Of a stretch of 64,000 nucleotides of DNA, positions 6,631 through 15,908 are shown one piece after another; the stretch's first letter is position 1; every line of letters begins with the position of its first letter. The notes below the pieces were generated by a model, which did not search any database, had not been told where the DNA came from, and saw only the letters and a list, made by a program, of their open reading frames with translations. The position numbers were made by a program, and so were the translations under genes. The stretch is from Erythrobacter sp. (GTDB lineage: Bacteria; Pseudomonadota; Alphaproteobacteria; Sphingomonadales; Sphingomonadaceae), in assembly GCA_019739335.1 (NCBI GenBank), contig CP073261.1:372001-436000 (forward strand), given 5' to 3'.

Positions 6631-9519
6631 ATGGGATACCAGCCCGCCAAGGATTTCGGCACCCCCGCCTCGACCGCGACCGAGACCGTCACCCTCAGCA
6701 TCGATGGCCGCAAGGTCACCGTGCCCGTGGGCACCAGCGTGATGCGTGCGGCGGCGGAGATCGGCGGAGACATTCCCAAGCTCTGCGCCACCGATAACGT
6801 CCAGGCTTTCGGCTCCTGCCGCCTGTGCCTGGTCGAAATCGAAGGCGCACGCGGCACGCCCGCCAGCTGCACCACCCCGGTGGCCGAGGGGATGCAGGTC
6901 AAGACCCAGACCCCGCGTCTCGAAAAGCTGCGCAAGGGGGTGATGGAGCTGTACATTTCCGATCACCCGCTCGACTGCCTGACCTGTTCGGCGAACGGCG
7001 ATTGCGAATTGCAGGACCAGGCGGCGGCGGTGGGTCTGCGCGATGTGCGCTATGGCTATTCGGGGGAGAACCACCTCGGTCTCCAGACCGACAACTCCAA
7101 TCCCTATTTCTCGTTCGATGCCAGCAAGTGCATCGTCTGCTCGCGCTGCGTGCGCGCCTGCAACGAAGTGCAGGGGACTTTTGCGTTGACCATCGACGGA
7201 CGCGGGTTCGCGAGCATGGTTTCCGCCGGGCAGGACGGGGACAATTTCCTGTCAAGCGAATGTGTCAGCTGCGGCGCCTGCGTGCAGGCCTGCCCGACTG
7301 CGACCTTGCAGGAGAAGAGCGTCAAGGCGATCGGCCTGCCCGAACGCGCTGTCGTCACCACCTGCGCCTATTGCGGCGTCGGCTGCACCTTCCGCGCCGA
7401 AATGCGGGGGGAACAGCTTGTGCGTATGGTGCCCTACAAGGACGGCAAGGCCAATCGCGGGCATAGCTGCGTCAAGGGCCGGTTCGCCTATGGCTATGCC
7501 AACCACAAGGATCGCATCACCTCGCCGATGATCCGCGAGTCCATCGACCAGCCGTGGCAGGAAGTCAGCTGGGAAGAAGCGATGGCCTTCACTGCGGGCA
7601 AGATCAGCGCGATCAAGGCGGAACACGGACCGATGGCGCTGGGCGGCATCACCTCCAGCCGCTGCACCAACGAAGAAGTCTATGTGGTGCAGAAGATGAT
7701 CCGCTCTGTGTTCGGCGCGAACAACGTCGATACCTGCGCGCGGGTGTGCCATTCGCCCACCGGCTACGGACTGAAAACGACTTTCGGCACCAGCGCGGGG
7801 ACGCAGGATTTCGATTCGGTCGAGCATACCGATGTCGCGCTGGTGATCGGTGCCAACCCGACCGACGGGCACCCGGTCTTCGCCAGCCGCCTTAAGAAGC
7901 GCCTGCGCGAAGGGGCGAAGCTGATCGTAATCGATCCGCGCCGCATTGATCTGGTACGCACTCCGCATGTCGAGGCGTCTTATCACCTGCCCCTGCAGCC
8001 GGGCACGAACGTGGCCGTGCTCACCGCGATGGCGCATGTGATCGTCACCGAGGGACTGGCGAACGAGGAGTTTATCCAGGCCCGCTGCGATGTCGAGGCC
8101 TATGAGGACTGGGCGCGCTTCGTTTCGGACGAGCGCCATTCGCCCGAAACGCTTGAACCCGTCACCCGCGTTCCCGCCGGGGACCTGCGCGCAGCCGCAC
8201 GGCTCTATGCCACCGGCGGCGCTGGCCTTAGCGATGTTTCGCGGGGCCACAGAGGGAATTCCGCGATCTATTACGGACTCGGAGTTACCGAGCATTCGCA
8301 GGGCTCCTCCACCGTGATGGCAATCGCCAACCTGGCGATGGTGACCGGCAATATCGGCCGCAAGGGCGTGGGGGTGAATCCCCTGCGCGGGCAGAACAAT
8401 GTCCAGGGCGCCTGCGACATGGGCAGCTTCCCGCACGAGTTGCCCGGCTATCGCCACCTGTCGGACAGCGCGACCCGCGAACTGTTCGAGAAGGACTGGA
8501 GCGTGTCGCTCGATCCCAATCCCGGCCTGCGGATCAACAACATGCTCGATGCGGCTGTCGATGGCAGCTTCAAGGCGATCTACATTCAGGGAGAGGATAT
8601 CCTCCAGTCGGATCCCAACACCCAGCACGTGGCTGATGGCCTTTCGGCAATGGAATGCGTGATTGTCCACGACCTGTTCCTGAACGAAACCGCCAATTAC
8701 GCCCACGTCTTCCTGCCGGGCAGCACCTTCCTCGAAAAGAATGGCACGTTCACCAATGCCGAACGGCGCATCCAGCCGGTACGCAAGGTGATGGAGCCTG
8801 CCAATGGCTACGAGGACTGGCAGGTGACGCAGTTGCTCGCCAATGCGCTGGGAGCGAACTGGAATTACAGCCATCCGAGCGAAATCCTCGACGAGATCGC
8901 CCGACTCACCGGCAGCTTTGCCGGAGTGAGCTGGGACATGTTGCAGGAACGTGGTTCGGTGCAGTGGCCGGTCAACGAGACGCACCCCGACGGCTCGCCG
9001 GTGATGCACATCGAAGGCTTCGTGCGCGGCAAGGGGCTGTTCGTGGTGACCGACTACGTGCCCACCGACGAGAAGACCGGCCCGCGCTTCCCGCTGCTGC
9101 TGACCACCGGGCGCATCCTCAGCCAGTACAACGTGGGCGCGCAGACCCGGCGCACCGCGAACACCGTTTGGCACCAGGAAGACCTGCTGGAAATGCACCC
9201 CACCGATGCCGAGAACCGCGGCCTCAAGGATGGCGACTGGACCAAGCTCGCCAGCCGCACCGGGGAGACGACGCTGCGGCTCAAGGTCACCGATCGCGTG
9301 GCTCCCGGTGTTGTCTATACCACCTTCCACCACCCGGCGACGCAGGCCAATGTCGTCACCACCGACTATTCGGACTGGGCGACCAACTGCCCCGAATACA
9401 AGGTGACGGCGGTGCAGGTGATGCCGAGCAACGGCCCGACCGACTGGCAGGAGGATTACCAGGAACTCAGCGAGCGTTCGCGGCGCATTGCTGGCGAGGA
9501 AATGGAACCGGCGGAATGA
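6631..9519 (+). CDS. fdsA: NAD-dependent formate dehydrogenase, catalytic alpha subunit
   Basis: The 962-residue molybdoenzyme subunit that oxidises formate to CO2. In order: an N-terminal [2Fe-2S] ferredoxin domain (to about residue 95, GSCRLCLVEIEG); a His/Cys cluster (HPLDCLTCSANGDCELQDQ); a two-[4Fe-4S] ferredoxin domain (CIVCSRCVRAC, CVSCGACVQACP); then the molybdopterin oxidoreductase core with its own cluster (CAYCGVGCTF, GHSCVKGRF). C373 in CARVCHSPTGYG aligns with the selenocysteine of E. coli FdhF, so this is the cysteine form. A C-terminal bis-MGD-binding domain contains LLLTTGRILSQYN. No signal peptide, consistent with a cytoplasmic NAD-linked enzyme. Overlaps fdsD by ATGA. Confidence 0.95.
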   Translation: MGYQPAKDFGTPASTATETVTLSIDGRKVTVPVGTSVMRAAAEIGGDIPKLCATDNVQAFGSCRLCLVEIEGARGTPASCTTPVAEGMQVKTQTPRLEKLRKGVMELYISDHPLDCLTCSANGDCELQDQAAAVGLRDVRYGYSGENHLGLQTDNSNPYFSFDASKCIVCSRCVRACNEVQGTFALTIDGRGFASMVSAGQDGDNFLSSECVSCGACVQACPTATLQEKSVKAIGLPERAVVTTCAYCGVGCTFRAEMRGEQLVRMVPYKDGKANRGHSCVKGRFAYGYANHKDRITSPMIRESIDQPWQEVSWEEAMAFTAGKISAIKAEHGPMALGGITSSRCTNEEVYVVQKMIRSVFGANNVDTCARVCHSPTGYGLKTTFGTSAGTQDFDSVEHTDVALVIGANPTDGHPVFASRLKKRLREGAKLIVIDPRRIDLVRTPHVEASYHLPLQPGTNVAVLTAMAHVIVTEGLANEEFIQARCDVEAYEDWARFVSDERHSPETLEPVTRVPAGDLRAAARLYATGGAGLSDVSRGHRGNSAIYYGLGVTEHSQGSSTVMAIANLAMVTGNIGRKGVGVNPLRGQNNVQGACDMGSFPHELPGYRHLSDSATRELFEKDWSVSLDPNPGLRINNMLDAAVDGSFKAIYIQGEDILQSDPNTQHVADGLSAMECVIVHDLFLNETANYAHVFLPGSTFLEKNGTFTNAERRIQPVRKVMEPANGYEDWQVTQLLANALGANWNYSHPSEILDEIARLTGSFAGVSWDMLQERGSVQWPVNETHPDGSPVMHIEGFVRGKGLFVVTDYVPTDEKTGPRFPLLLTTGRILSQYNVGAQTRRTANTVWHQEDLLEMHPTDAENRGLKDGDWTKLASRTGETTLRLKVTDRVAPGVVYTTFHHPATQANVVTTDYSDWATNCPEYKVTAVQVMPSNGPTDWQEDYQELSERSRRIAGEEMEPAE

Positions 9520-9815
9520 GCCAAGAAAAACCTCACAAATCCCAGCTCGAAACGCTCAACCGCTTTGCCAACGAGATCGCGCGCAATTTCGTCGCCATCG
9601 GCCACGACAAGGCGGTGCTGGCGACGGCGGACCATATCGAAAGCTTCTGGGACCCCCGCATGAAAGCCGCGGTGTTTGCCAGCGACCGCTCGGGGCTCGG
9701 TCCGATTGCGGCCGAAGCGATCGCGCATCTCGAGGAAAAGGGCCACCCCGGCTCGCAAACCCGCGCGACCGATTTTTCCAAGCACGGCGATCTGCACAAT
9801 TCGGATGCTGGGTGA
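9516..9815 (+). CDS. fdsD: formate dehydrogenase delta subunit
   Basis: A 99-residue protein whose ATG overlaps the fdsA stop. It matches the small FdsD family: an N-terminal helix with LETLNRFANEIARNF, a motif around ESFWDPRMKAAV, and a tail rich in charged residues. In Fds systems this small protein is needed for assembly or stability of the active complex and resembles part of the FdhD/chaperone machinery. It is followed by a repeat element and then fdhD. Cytoplasmic. The family call is good; its exact role is known only in outline. Confidence 0.88.
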   Translation: MSQEKPHKSQLETLNRFANEIARNFVAIGHDKAVLATADHIESFWDPRMKAAVFASDRSGLGPIAAEAIAHLEEKGHPGSQTRATDFSKHGDLHNSDAG

Positions 9816-9824
9816 TGCGCCAAT

Positions 9825-9967
9825 CCCCCCTCCCCTTCAGGGGAGGGGCCGGGGGTGGGGGCGAGGCGCAGAGCGTCTCGCTGGGGCCGCAGGCCCCATC
9901 CTGCTCTGCACGTCGCGCTCGCTTTGCTCGCCACCACCCCCAACCCCCTCCTCTGAAGAGGAGGGGG
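9825..9967. repeat. GC-rich nested inverted-repeat element supplying the fdhD ribosome site
   Basis: The left hairpin is CCCCTCCCC-TTCA-GGGGAGGGG (about 9827-9848); the right is CCCCCTCCTCT-GA-AGAGGAGGGGG (about 9944-9967). Between them GGGGGTGGGG and CCACCCCC are complementary across about 70 bases, so the whole block can fold back on itself. This layout of two outward hairpins joined by a longer dyad is that of a REP-doublet or MITE-like element. Its right edge contains AGGAGG at 9959-9964, seven bases before the fdhD ATG. The ribosome site therefore belongs to the element and lies in a hairpin arm. Confidence 0.75.
9959..9964 (+). promoter_or_regulatory. fdhD Shine-Dalgarno inside a hairpin
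   Basis: AGGAGG, seven bases upstream of the fdhD ATG at 9972. It forms the 3' arm of the 11-bp hairpin that closes the preceding repeat, paired with CCTCCT. Translation of fdhD may therefore depend on ribosomes arriving from fdsD or on melting of the stem. The pairing is visible; the regulatory effect is inference. Confidence 0.6.
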
Positions 9968-9971
9968 CTTT

Positions 9972-10742
9972 ATGATCGAACATCACCCCGACGGCACCAC
10001 CAGCCCTGCCACGCGCAGCTTCGTCCCTGAAGTCCCCGTAGCGCTCGAATACAACGGCCTCAGCTATGCGGTGATGATGGCCACCCCCACCGATCTCGAA
10101 GATTTCGCTCGCGGCTTCGCGCTCACCGAAGGGCTGGCGCAGACCCCCGCCGACGTGACCGACATCGCCATTGCGCAAGTCGAACACGGCTGGATCGCCC
10201 GCGCAACGCTCACCGGCCTCGGCATCGACAAACTCACAGACCGGGTGCGCACGCGGGTGGCGGAATCATCGTGCGGGCTCTGCGGGATTGAGAACCTCGA
10301 GGCCGTCTCGCGCCCCCTCCCCCCTGTCGCCGCGCACGCCGCGCTCGAACCGCAAGCGATCTTCGCCGCGCTCGGCGCCCTGCGCGATCACCAGCCGCTC
10401 ACCCGCGCCACCGGAGCGGCTCATGTCGCCGCCTATTGCAGTCCCGAAGGCACAATCCTCCACGCCCGCGAGGATGTCGGGCGGCACAATGCGATGGACA
10501 AGCTCGTCGGCGCGCTCGCCATGGCCGGTCAGGACGCCAGCGAAGGTTTCATCCTCTCCTCCGCCCGCTGCTCGTACGAAATTGTCGAGAAGGCGGTGCG
10601 CGCCGGGGCCACGCGGCTGGTCACGATCTCGCTGCCCACAAGCATGGCGGTGGAGCGGGCGACAGCGGCGGGCCTCAGTCTGTGGTGCCTAGCGCGCCCG
10701 GATTCGGTGCTCTGCGTAAACGACGGTTCCGGGCGCGGATAA
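9972..10742 (+). CDS. fdhD: formate dehydrogenase accessory sulfurtransferase FdhD
   Basis: A 256-residue sulfur-transfer chaperone that delivers sulfur from a cysteine desulfurase to the bis-MGD cofactor of formate dehydrogenase, a step required for activity. The conserved Cys loop is ESSCGLCGIENLE (near residue 103). The C-terminal cytidine-deaminase-like block EDVGRHNAMDKLVG binds nucleotide in the family. The chosen ATG starts MIEHHPDGTTS, just after the repeat element; the core fold begins at about residue 16. It lies at the end of the formate operon, as expected for a maturation factor. Cytoplasmic. Confidence 0.93.
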   Translation: MIEHHPDGTTSPATRSFVPEVPVALEYNGLSYAVMMATPTDLEDFARGFALTEGLAQTPADVTDIAIAQVEHGWIARATLTGLGIDKLTDRVRTRVAESSCGLCGIENLEAVSRPLPPVAAHAALEPQAIFAALGALRDHQPLTRATGAAHVAAYCSPEGTILHAREDVGRHNAMDKLVGALAMAGQDASEGFILSSARCSYEIVEKAVRAGATRLVTISLPTSMAVERATAAGLSLWCLARPDSVLCVNDGSGRG

Positions 10743-10833
10743 GGAGTTCCCCAGAGCGTCGCACGCCTGCAACACATTGTCAGTATCTGTCAGGCATAGT
10801 GGAACGCAACGCCGCAACACGCGCTGGACAAGC

Positions 10834-11328
10834 ATGGACCCCGCTCTCGCCTCCTGGCTGCCGCTTGGCTTCATTGAAGCCTTCATGGCCATGCCATTTG
10901 GCGAAGTGATCGTGCCCGCCCTGATCGGACTGCTGGCGGCTTTCGTGGTTTCGTTCTCGATCCCCGGAGCGCTCACTCCCACCGCGTTCTTCAGCGGGCT
11001 GGTACTCGGTTTTGGCGGCATTCTGGTGGTAGCCTTGGGCGCGGCACTTGGCAGTCACCTTCTGTTCCTGGCTTCACGCCGCTGGCTGTCGCAAACGATG
11101 CGGCGTCGTTTCGGCGCAAGGCTGGACGGGGTGCGCGGGCATCTGGAAAAGCGCGGCCCGATCTATGTCGCCACCGCGCGGCTGGCCGGTGTGCCGCACG
11201 TGCTTATCACCGCCGGCTGCGCCGCCGCCCCGATCAGCGCCCGCAACTTCGCCGCTGCCAGCCTACTGGGAATGCTCCCCGCGATCACACTTGCGGCAAG
11301 CGCGGGTTCGGGGTTGGCGCTGCTTTAG
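10834..11328 (+). CDS. VTT-domain (DedA/TVP38-like) membrane protein
   Basis: A 164-residue integral membrane protein with about four to five hydrophobic helices. The VTT-type core is visible in the proline-bearing entrant helix (VVSFSIPGALTPTAFF), the glycine-rich helix (VLGFGGILVVALGAALGSHL), an amphipathic RRWLSQTMRRRFGARL loop, and the RLAGVPHVLITAGCAA segment. DedA/VTT proteins are linked to lipid scrambling and membrane homeostasis; no specific role can be read here. The ATG at 10834 gives a compact N-terminus, while an upstream in-frame TTG start would add a polar leader and was rejected. Its 3' end overlaps the convergent metW stop by four bases. Confidence 0.75.
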   Translation: MDPALASWLPLGFIEAFMAMPFGEVIVPALIGLLAAFVVSFSIPGALTPTAFFSGLVLGFGGILVVALGAALGSHLLFLASRRWLSQTMRRRFGARLDGVRGHLEKRGPIYVATARLAGVPHVLITAGCAAAPISARNFAAASLLGMLPAITLAASAGSGLALL

Positions 11329-11915
11329 CGACTCAACCGGAACACCGCATGTTCCGCCCGCCAGTTCGCATTCGCCCCGCCGATCTCCCGCCCCCCGGCG
11401 AAAAACCACGCGTCTTCCACCCGCACGCCTTTTTCGCGAAGCAGGTCGCGGAAATCGGCCACGGTCAGGTGGTGGATGTTCTGCGTCGCGTACCAGCTCA
11501 CCGGCAGGTGCCGCACCACCGGCATCTTCCCGCCCAGCAGCAGCGCAAAGCGCATCCGCCAGTAGGCGAAATTGGGGAAGCTGACGAAGGCCTGCTGGCC
11601 CACGCGCAATAGCTGGTCGAGCAGCCAGTCGGGCCGCTCGGCGGTTTGCAAGGTCTGGCTGAGGATCGCCACGTCGAAGGCGCCGTCGGGGTAATCGGCC
11701 AGATCGCGGTTCGCATCGCCCTGCACCACCGAAAGCCCGCGTGCCACCGCGCGCTCGACTTCCTCGGGATCGATCTCGATTCCGCGCGCATCCACCCGCT
11801 TGCTGTCGCGCAGTTCGGCCATCAGCGTGCCATCACCGCAGCCGACATCGAGCACGCGCGCGCCGTGGGGCACCTGCGCGGCGATCTTGGCAAGGTCGGG
11901 CCGCATTACGCTCAT
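11325..11915 (-). CDS. metW: methionine biosynthesis protein MetW
   Basis: A 196-residue class I SAM-methyltransferase-fold protein. Motif I is [12 protein letters not shown] near residue 20, followed by [16 protein letters not shown] and the acidic [19 protein letters not shown] segment. MetW occurs with MetX in alphaproteobacteria and many other proteobacteria, where it is needed for full homoserine O-acetyltransferase activity rather than for a known methylation. Its start overlaps the metX stop by ATGA, the standard metX-metW arrangement. Cytoplasmic. Convergent with the VTT gene on its 3' side. Confidence 0.92.
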   Translation of the reverse strand: MSVMRPDLAKIAAQVPHGARVLDVGCGDGTLMAELRDSKRVDARGIEIDPEEVERAVARGLSVVQGDANRDLADYPDGAFDVAILSQTLQTAERPDWLLDQLLRVGQQAFVSFPNFAYWRMRFALLLGGKMPVVRHLPVSWYATQNIHHLTVADFRDLLREKGVRVEDAWFFAGGREIGGANANWRAEHAVFRLSR

Positions 11916-13015
11916 CCGATGAAGCCTTTCACCACCCGGTCCAATGCAGGGACATCGAGCAGGAAGCTGTCGTGCCCGTAGGGCGCGGACAGTTCGACAA
12001 AGCTGACCGGGGCGGCAATCGCGTTCAGCGCGTGGACCACTTCGCGCATGTCGGCGGTGGTATAGAGCCAGTCGGTATCGAAGCTGACGAGGCAGAAGCG
12101 GGTGTCACTGGCGGCACGGAAGGCATCGGCGAGCCGCCCCCCCGCTTCCTCCGCGAGATCAAAGTAATCCATGGCGCGGGTAATATAGAGATAGCTGTTG
12201 GCATCGAAGCGATCGGTGAAGCTGATTCCTTGATGGCGCAGGTAGCTTTCCACCTGGAAATCGGCATCGAAACCGAAGCTCTTGGCATCGCGATCCTGCA
12301 GCCGCCGCCCGAATTTCTCGGTCAGCCCGGCTTCGGACAGGTAGGTGATGTGCGCCGCCATCCGCGCGACGGAGAGCCCCTTGTCCGGAGTCTTGCCGCC
12401 GTAATAGTCCCCGCCCTGCCACGCCGGATCGGCCATGATCGCCTGCCGCCCGACTTCGTGAAAGGCAATGTTCTGCGCCGAATGCCGCGCGGTGGTGGCG
12501 ATGGCGAGCACGCGCCGGGTGCGTGCGGGGAAATTGGCGGCGCAGCTCAGCGCCTGCATCCCGCCCATTGATCCGCCCACCAAGGCGTGCAGCACGTCGA
12601 TCCCCAGCACATCAAGCAGCGCCATCTGCGCGCGAACCATGTCGCGAATGGTGATGACGGGGAAGCGCATGGCATATGCGGTGCCATCCTCACCCGCGCT
12701 GGCCGGTCCGGTCGAGCCCATGCAGGAGCCGAGCACATTGGCGCAGATCACCTGGAAGCGGTCGGTATCGATCGGCTTGCCGGGGCCGACCATCCGCTCC
12801 CACCAGCCGGGCTTGCCGGTGACGGGATGGGTGCTGGCGAGGAACTGGTCCCCCGTCAGCGCGTGGAAAACGAGGATGGCGTTGCCCCGGTCCGCCGCCA
12901 ACTCGCCGTAGGTTTCGTAGGCGATCTCCACCCCCGCCAATTCGCGCCCGCTGTCGAGCGGGAGCGGGTGGGGTAACACTGCCTTGCGGAAGGAGACGGA
13001 CTGCGCGGTTGCCAT
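11912..13015 (-). CDS. metX: homoserine O-acetyltransferase
   Basis: Transfers acetyl from acetyl-CoA to homoserine, committing it to methionine synthesis by direct sulfhydrylation or transsulfuration. The 367-residue alpha/beta hydrolase has nucleophile S149 in [11 protein letters not shown], the N-terminal block [14 protein letters not shown], and the C-terminal [12 protein letters not shown] with the catalytic His. The ATG at 13015 begins [11 protein letters not shown]; the frame stays open far upstream but that stretch is antisense to hisC. A TTGACA at 13054-13049 on this strand is a possible -35 box in the 102-bp divergent spacer. Overlaps metW. The metC and sulfate-reduction genes at 46-52 kb serve the same amino acid. 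Confidence 0.93.
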   Translation of the reverse strand: MATAQSVSFRKAVLPHPLPLDSGRELAGVEIAYETYGELAADRGNAILVFHALTGDQFLASTHPVTGKPGWWERMVGPGKPIDTDRFQVICANVLGSCMGSTGPASAGEDGTAYAMRFPVITIRDMVRAQMALLDVLGIDVLHALVGGSMGGMQALSCAANFPARTRRVLAIATTARHSAQNIAFHEVGRQAIMADPAWQGGDYYGGKTPDKGLSVARMAAHITYLSEAGLTEKFGRRLQDRDAKSFGFDADFQVESYLRHQGISFTDRFDANSYLYITRAMDYFDLAEEAGGRLADAFRAASDTRFCLVSFDTDWLYTTADMREVVHALNAIAAPVSFVELSAPYGHDSFLLDVPALDRVVKGFIG

Positions 13016-13117
13016 GGCGGCGTGGGACTTGGGCGAGGTATGGGCGGGTGTCAATCGGCTGCGATAGCGACGCCAAAACACTGTCCTACGCGCGCCCGCC
13101 GCGCTATGCGCGCGGCC

Positions 13118-14221
13118 ATGACTGCGACACGCCCTGAAATGAAGCCCTATGTAGCGGCGATCCATGCCTATGTGCCCGGCAAGAGCGCGGGCGCTGACGG
13201 CAAGCCGTTGATCAAGCTGTCGGCCAATGAGAACCCGCTCGGTACTTCGCCAGCGGCCCTGAAAGCGCGGAGGGAAGCGCCGGGGCCGGATCGCTATCCC
13301 GATCCCGATTCCACCGCGCTGCGCAGGGTACTGGGCGAATTGCATGGCATCGATCCCGCGCGCATCGTCTGCGGGACCGGTTCGGACGAACTGCTCAATC
13401 TGGCGGCGCAGGCCTATGCCGGGGCAGGCGACAATATTGTCCATGTCCGCTACGGCTTCGCGGTCTATGACATCGCCACCCGTCGTTGCGGTGCGGAAGT
13501 GCGGATCGCGCCGGACAAGGACTTCGGCACCGATGTCGACGCCCTGCTGGGCTGCGTCGATGCGAACACCCGTGTGGTCTTCCTCGCCAATCCGAACAAC
13601 CCGACCGGCACTTACCTCCCCGCCGCCGAGCTTGCGCGGCTGCACGCGGAGCTGCCCGCTGATGTGCTGCTGGTTCTCGACCATGCCTATGCCGAATACC
13701 TGCCCGACGGGATGGACGATGGCGGCATGGCCTTGGCCTCGCAGGCAGAGAACGTGCTTGTTACCCGCACCTTCTCCAAGATCTACGGCCTTGCGGGGGA
13801 ACGGATCGGCTGGGGCACCGGAGCCCCGCACATCATCGACGCGCTCAATCGCATTCGCGGGCCGTTCAACGTGACTTTGGCCGGGCAGGCGGCGGCGGAG
13901 GCAGCGGTGCGCGACCAGGACTTCGTGCGCGCCAGCCGCGATCACAACGCGGCCATCCGCGCGCAGTTCGTCGCCGCAATCGAGGCGCTGGGCAATCACG
14001 GCCTGCGCGCCGTGCCGAGCGAGGCGAATTTCGTGCTGGTGCTGTTCGAAGGCGCGCTCGCCGCCGAGGCTGCGCTCGAAGGGATCGCCGAAGCGGGCTA
14101 TGCCGTGCGACACCTGCCGGGGCAGGGACTGGGGCAAGGCCTGCGCATCACTGTGGGCACCGCTGAACAGATGGACGCCATCGCCTCCACCCTGCGCCGC
14201 CTGTGCGAGGCCACCGGATGA
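13118..14221 (+). CDS. hisC: histidinol-phosphate / aromatic aminotransferase
   Basis: A class I/II PLP-dependent aminotransferase of 367 residues. The PLP lysine is K221 in [17 protein letters not shown]. The family's N-terminal [11 protein letters not shown] and the NPNNPTGT loop are present. The ATG at 13118 gives [12 protein letters not shown]; the in-frame ATG at 13106 is also possible and would add four residues. It overlaps the prephenate dehydrogenase gene by ATGA. In this order HisC-type enzymes often also transaminate prephenate or aromatic keto acids, so it may serve both histidine and tyrosine/phenylalanine synthesis. Cytoplasmic. Confidence 0.9.
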   Translation: MTATRPEMKPYVAAIHAYVPGKSAGADGKPLIKLSANENPLGTSPAALKARREAPGPDRYPDPDSTALRRVLGELHGIDPARIVCGTGSDELLNLAAQAYAGAGDNIVHVRYGFAVYDIATRRCGAEVRIAPDKDFGTDVDALLGCVDANTRVVFLANPNNPTGTYLPAAELARLHAELPADVLLVLDHAYAEYLPDGMDDGGMALASQAENVLVTRTFSKIYGLAGERIGWGTGAPHIIDALNRIRGPFNVTLAGQAAAEAAVRDQDFVRASRDHNAAIRAQFVAAIEALGNHGLRAVPSEANFVLVLFEGALAAEAALEGIAEAGYAVRHLPGQGLGQGLRITVGTAEQMDAIASTLRRLCEATG

Positions 14222-15129
14222 GTTTCGAGCGGGTCGCCATCATCGGCCTCGGGCTGCTCGGCGGGTCGATCGGGCTGGCGGTGCGCGAACACCTGCCGGG
14301 TGTCGTTACGGTCGGATATGACAGCGATCCGTCGGTTCTCGAACGTGCGCGTTGGCGTAAACTTTGTGTAAACTTTGCCGATGATGCCGCCGAGGCCGTA
14401 CGCGGGGCGGACCTGGTGGTGCTCTGCGTGCCGGTGGGGGCGATGGCCGCGGCTGCGGCTGCGATCGCGCCCGGACTCTCGCCCAGCGCGGTGGTGAGCG
14501 ATGTCGGCTCTTCCAAGGAAGGGGTGTCGCAGGCGCTGGCAGAGGCACTCCCCGGCCGTCACATCATCCCCGCGCATCCGGTCGCAGGCACCGAGCAGTC
14601 CGGCCCCGATGCCGGGTTCGCCAGCCTCTTCCACCAGCGCTGGTGCATCCTCACTCCGCCAGAAGGCGCCGACCCTGATAAGGTCGCCGCGCTGGTGGCG
14701 TTCTGGCAGGCGCTCGGCTCGACTGTCGAAGTGATGGAAGCCGCGCACCATGACCGGGTGCTTGCCGTCACCAGCCATATCCCGCACCTGATCGCCTACA
14801 CCATCGTCGGCACCGCCAGCGATCTGGAAGAAGTCACCCGCAGCGAAGTGATCAAGTTTTCCGCCGGGGGCTTCCGCGATTTCACCCGCATCGCCGCCAG
14901 CGATCCGACCATGTGGCGCGACGTATTCCTGCACAACCGCGAGGCGGTTCTGGAAATGATGGACCGCTTTCTCACCGATCTCGCTTTCATGCGCGAAGCG
15001 ATCCGCGCGGGCGACGGGGAGACGATGTTCGATCTGTTCAGTCGCACCCGGGCGATCCGTCGGGGGATCGTCGAACTGGGGCAGGACGATGCGCGACCCG
15101 ATTTCGGGCGCAGCGATCACGAGGCTTAG
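14218..15129 (+). CDS. tyrC: prephenate/arogenate dehydrogenase
   Basis: NAD(P)-dependent oxidative decarboxylation of prephenate or arogenate on the way to tyrosine. The 303-residue protein opens with the Rossmann motif [12 protein letters not shown]. The family's catalytic His region is in [15 protein letters not shown], with SHIPHLIAY further on and an all-helical C-terminal dimerisation domain. The ATG at 14218 overlaps the hisC stop, so the aminotransferase and dehydrogenase are translationally coupled. No ACT domain is visible. Substrate choice (prephenate or arogenate) cannot be decided from sequence alone. Cytoplasmic. Confidence 0.9.
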   Translation: MSFERVAIIGLGLLGGSIGLAVREHLPGVVTVGYDSDPSVLERARWRKLCVNFADDAAEAVRGADLVVLCVPVGAMAAAAAAIAPGLSPSAVVSDVGSSKEGVSQALAEALPGRHIIPAHPVAGTEQSGPDAGFASLFHQRWCILTPPEGADPDKVAALVAFWQALGSTVEVMEAAHHDRVLAVTSHIPHLIAYTIVGTASDLEEVTRSEVIKFSAGGFRDFTRIAASDPTMWRDVFLHNREAVLEMMDRFLTDLAFMREAIRAGDGETMFDLFSRTRAIRRGIVELGQDDARPDFGRSDHEA

Positions 15130-15140
15130 GGGAGACGGCG

Positions 15141-15905
15141 ATGAGCGAGCTGGTAATTACCGAGCAGGCGGGCGGCGTGCTGACGCTGACGCTCAATCGG
15201 CCTGAGAAGAAGAACGCGCTGACCGACGCCATGTACGCCGCGCTCGCCGATGCGATGGAGGCAGCCGAAAGCGACCCGGCGGTGCGCGTGATCGCCTTTC
15301 GCGGTGCTGGCGACCTGTTCTGCGCGGGCAACGATATCGGCGATTTCCTCGCCGCTGCATCGGCGGACATCGGCGCGGCTAACGTGTTCCGCTTTATCCG
15401 CCTGCTCGGCAGCGCGGGCAAGCCGCTGGTGGCAGGTGTGCAGGGGCGCGCGGTGGGCATCGGCACCACCATGCTGCTGCATTGCGATCATGTGGTGCTG
15501 GCAGAGGACGCGCAGCTTTCGACGCCGTTCGTTGGGCTGGGACTTGTTCCTGAGGCGGCTTCCAGCCTGATCCTGCCAGCGGTCATCGGCCACCAGCGCG
15601 CGTTTTCGATGCTCGCCCTTGGCGAGCCGATGGGTGCTGGAGAGGCCTTGGCGGCTGGCCTCGCCAATGCCGTGGTGCCCAACGACCAACTCGACGCAGC
15701 CATGCACGCCGCAACGGCACTCATCGCTGCGCTGCCTCCCGGTGCAGTGCAAGCGACCAAGGCGCTGATGCGCGACCGCGCTGCAGTCGCGGCGAAGATG
15801 GAAGCGGAAATCGAAGTGTTCGCCCGGCGTTTGCAAAGTCCCGAAGCACGCGAGGCCTTCACCGCATTTCTCCAGAAACGCGCACCGGACTTTTCGCAGT
15901 TCTAG
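15141..15905 (+). CDS. enoyl-CoA hydratase/isomerase family protein
   Basis: A crotonase-fold protein of 254 residues. The oxyanion-hole segments are FRGAGDLFCAGNDIGDF (about residue 54) and GVQGRAVGIGTTMLLHCD (about 98). The position of the first catalytic Glu of true hydratases is not obvious, while STPFVGLGLVPEAASS matches the second conserved block, so it could be an isomerase or related enzyme. The ATG at 15141 has GGGGAG 7 bases upstream; the longer open frame was rejected. It lies 11 bases after tyrC and ends 3 bases before the convergent MaoC gene. Fatty-acid or acyl-CoA metabolism is likely. Confidence 0.85.
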   Translation: MSELVITEQAGGVLTLTLNRPEKKNALTDAMYAALADAMEAAESDPAVRVIAFRGAGDLFCAGNDIGDFLAAASADIGAANVFRFIRLLGSAGKPLVAGVQGRAVGIGTTMLLHCDHVVLAEDAQLSTPFVGLGLVPEAASSLILPAVIGHQRAFSMLALGEPMGAGEALAAGLANAVVPNDQLDAAMHAATALIAALPPGAVQATKALMRDRAAVAAKMEAEIEVFARRLQSPEAREAFTAFLQKRAPDFSQF

Positions 15906-15908
15906 CTT

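Noticed and set aside
13016..13117. Possible SAM riboswitch upstream of metX
   Set aside because: Only 102 bases separate the divergent metX and hisC starts, and no SAM-II or other SAM aptamer pattern could be made out.
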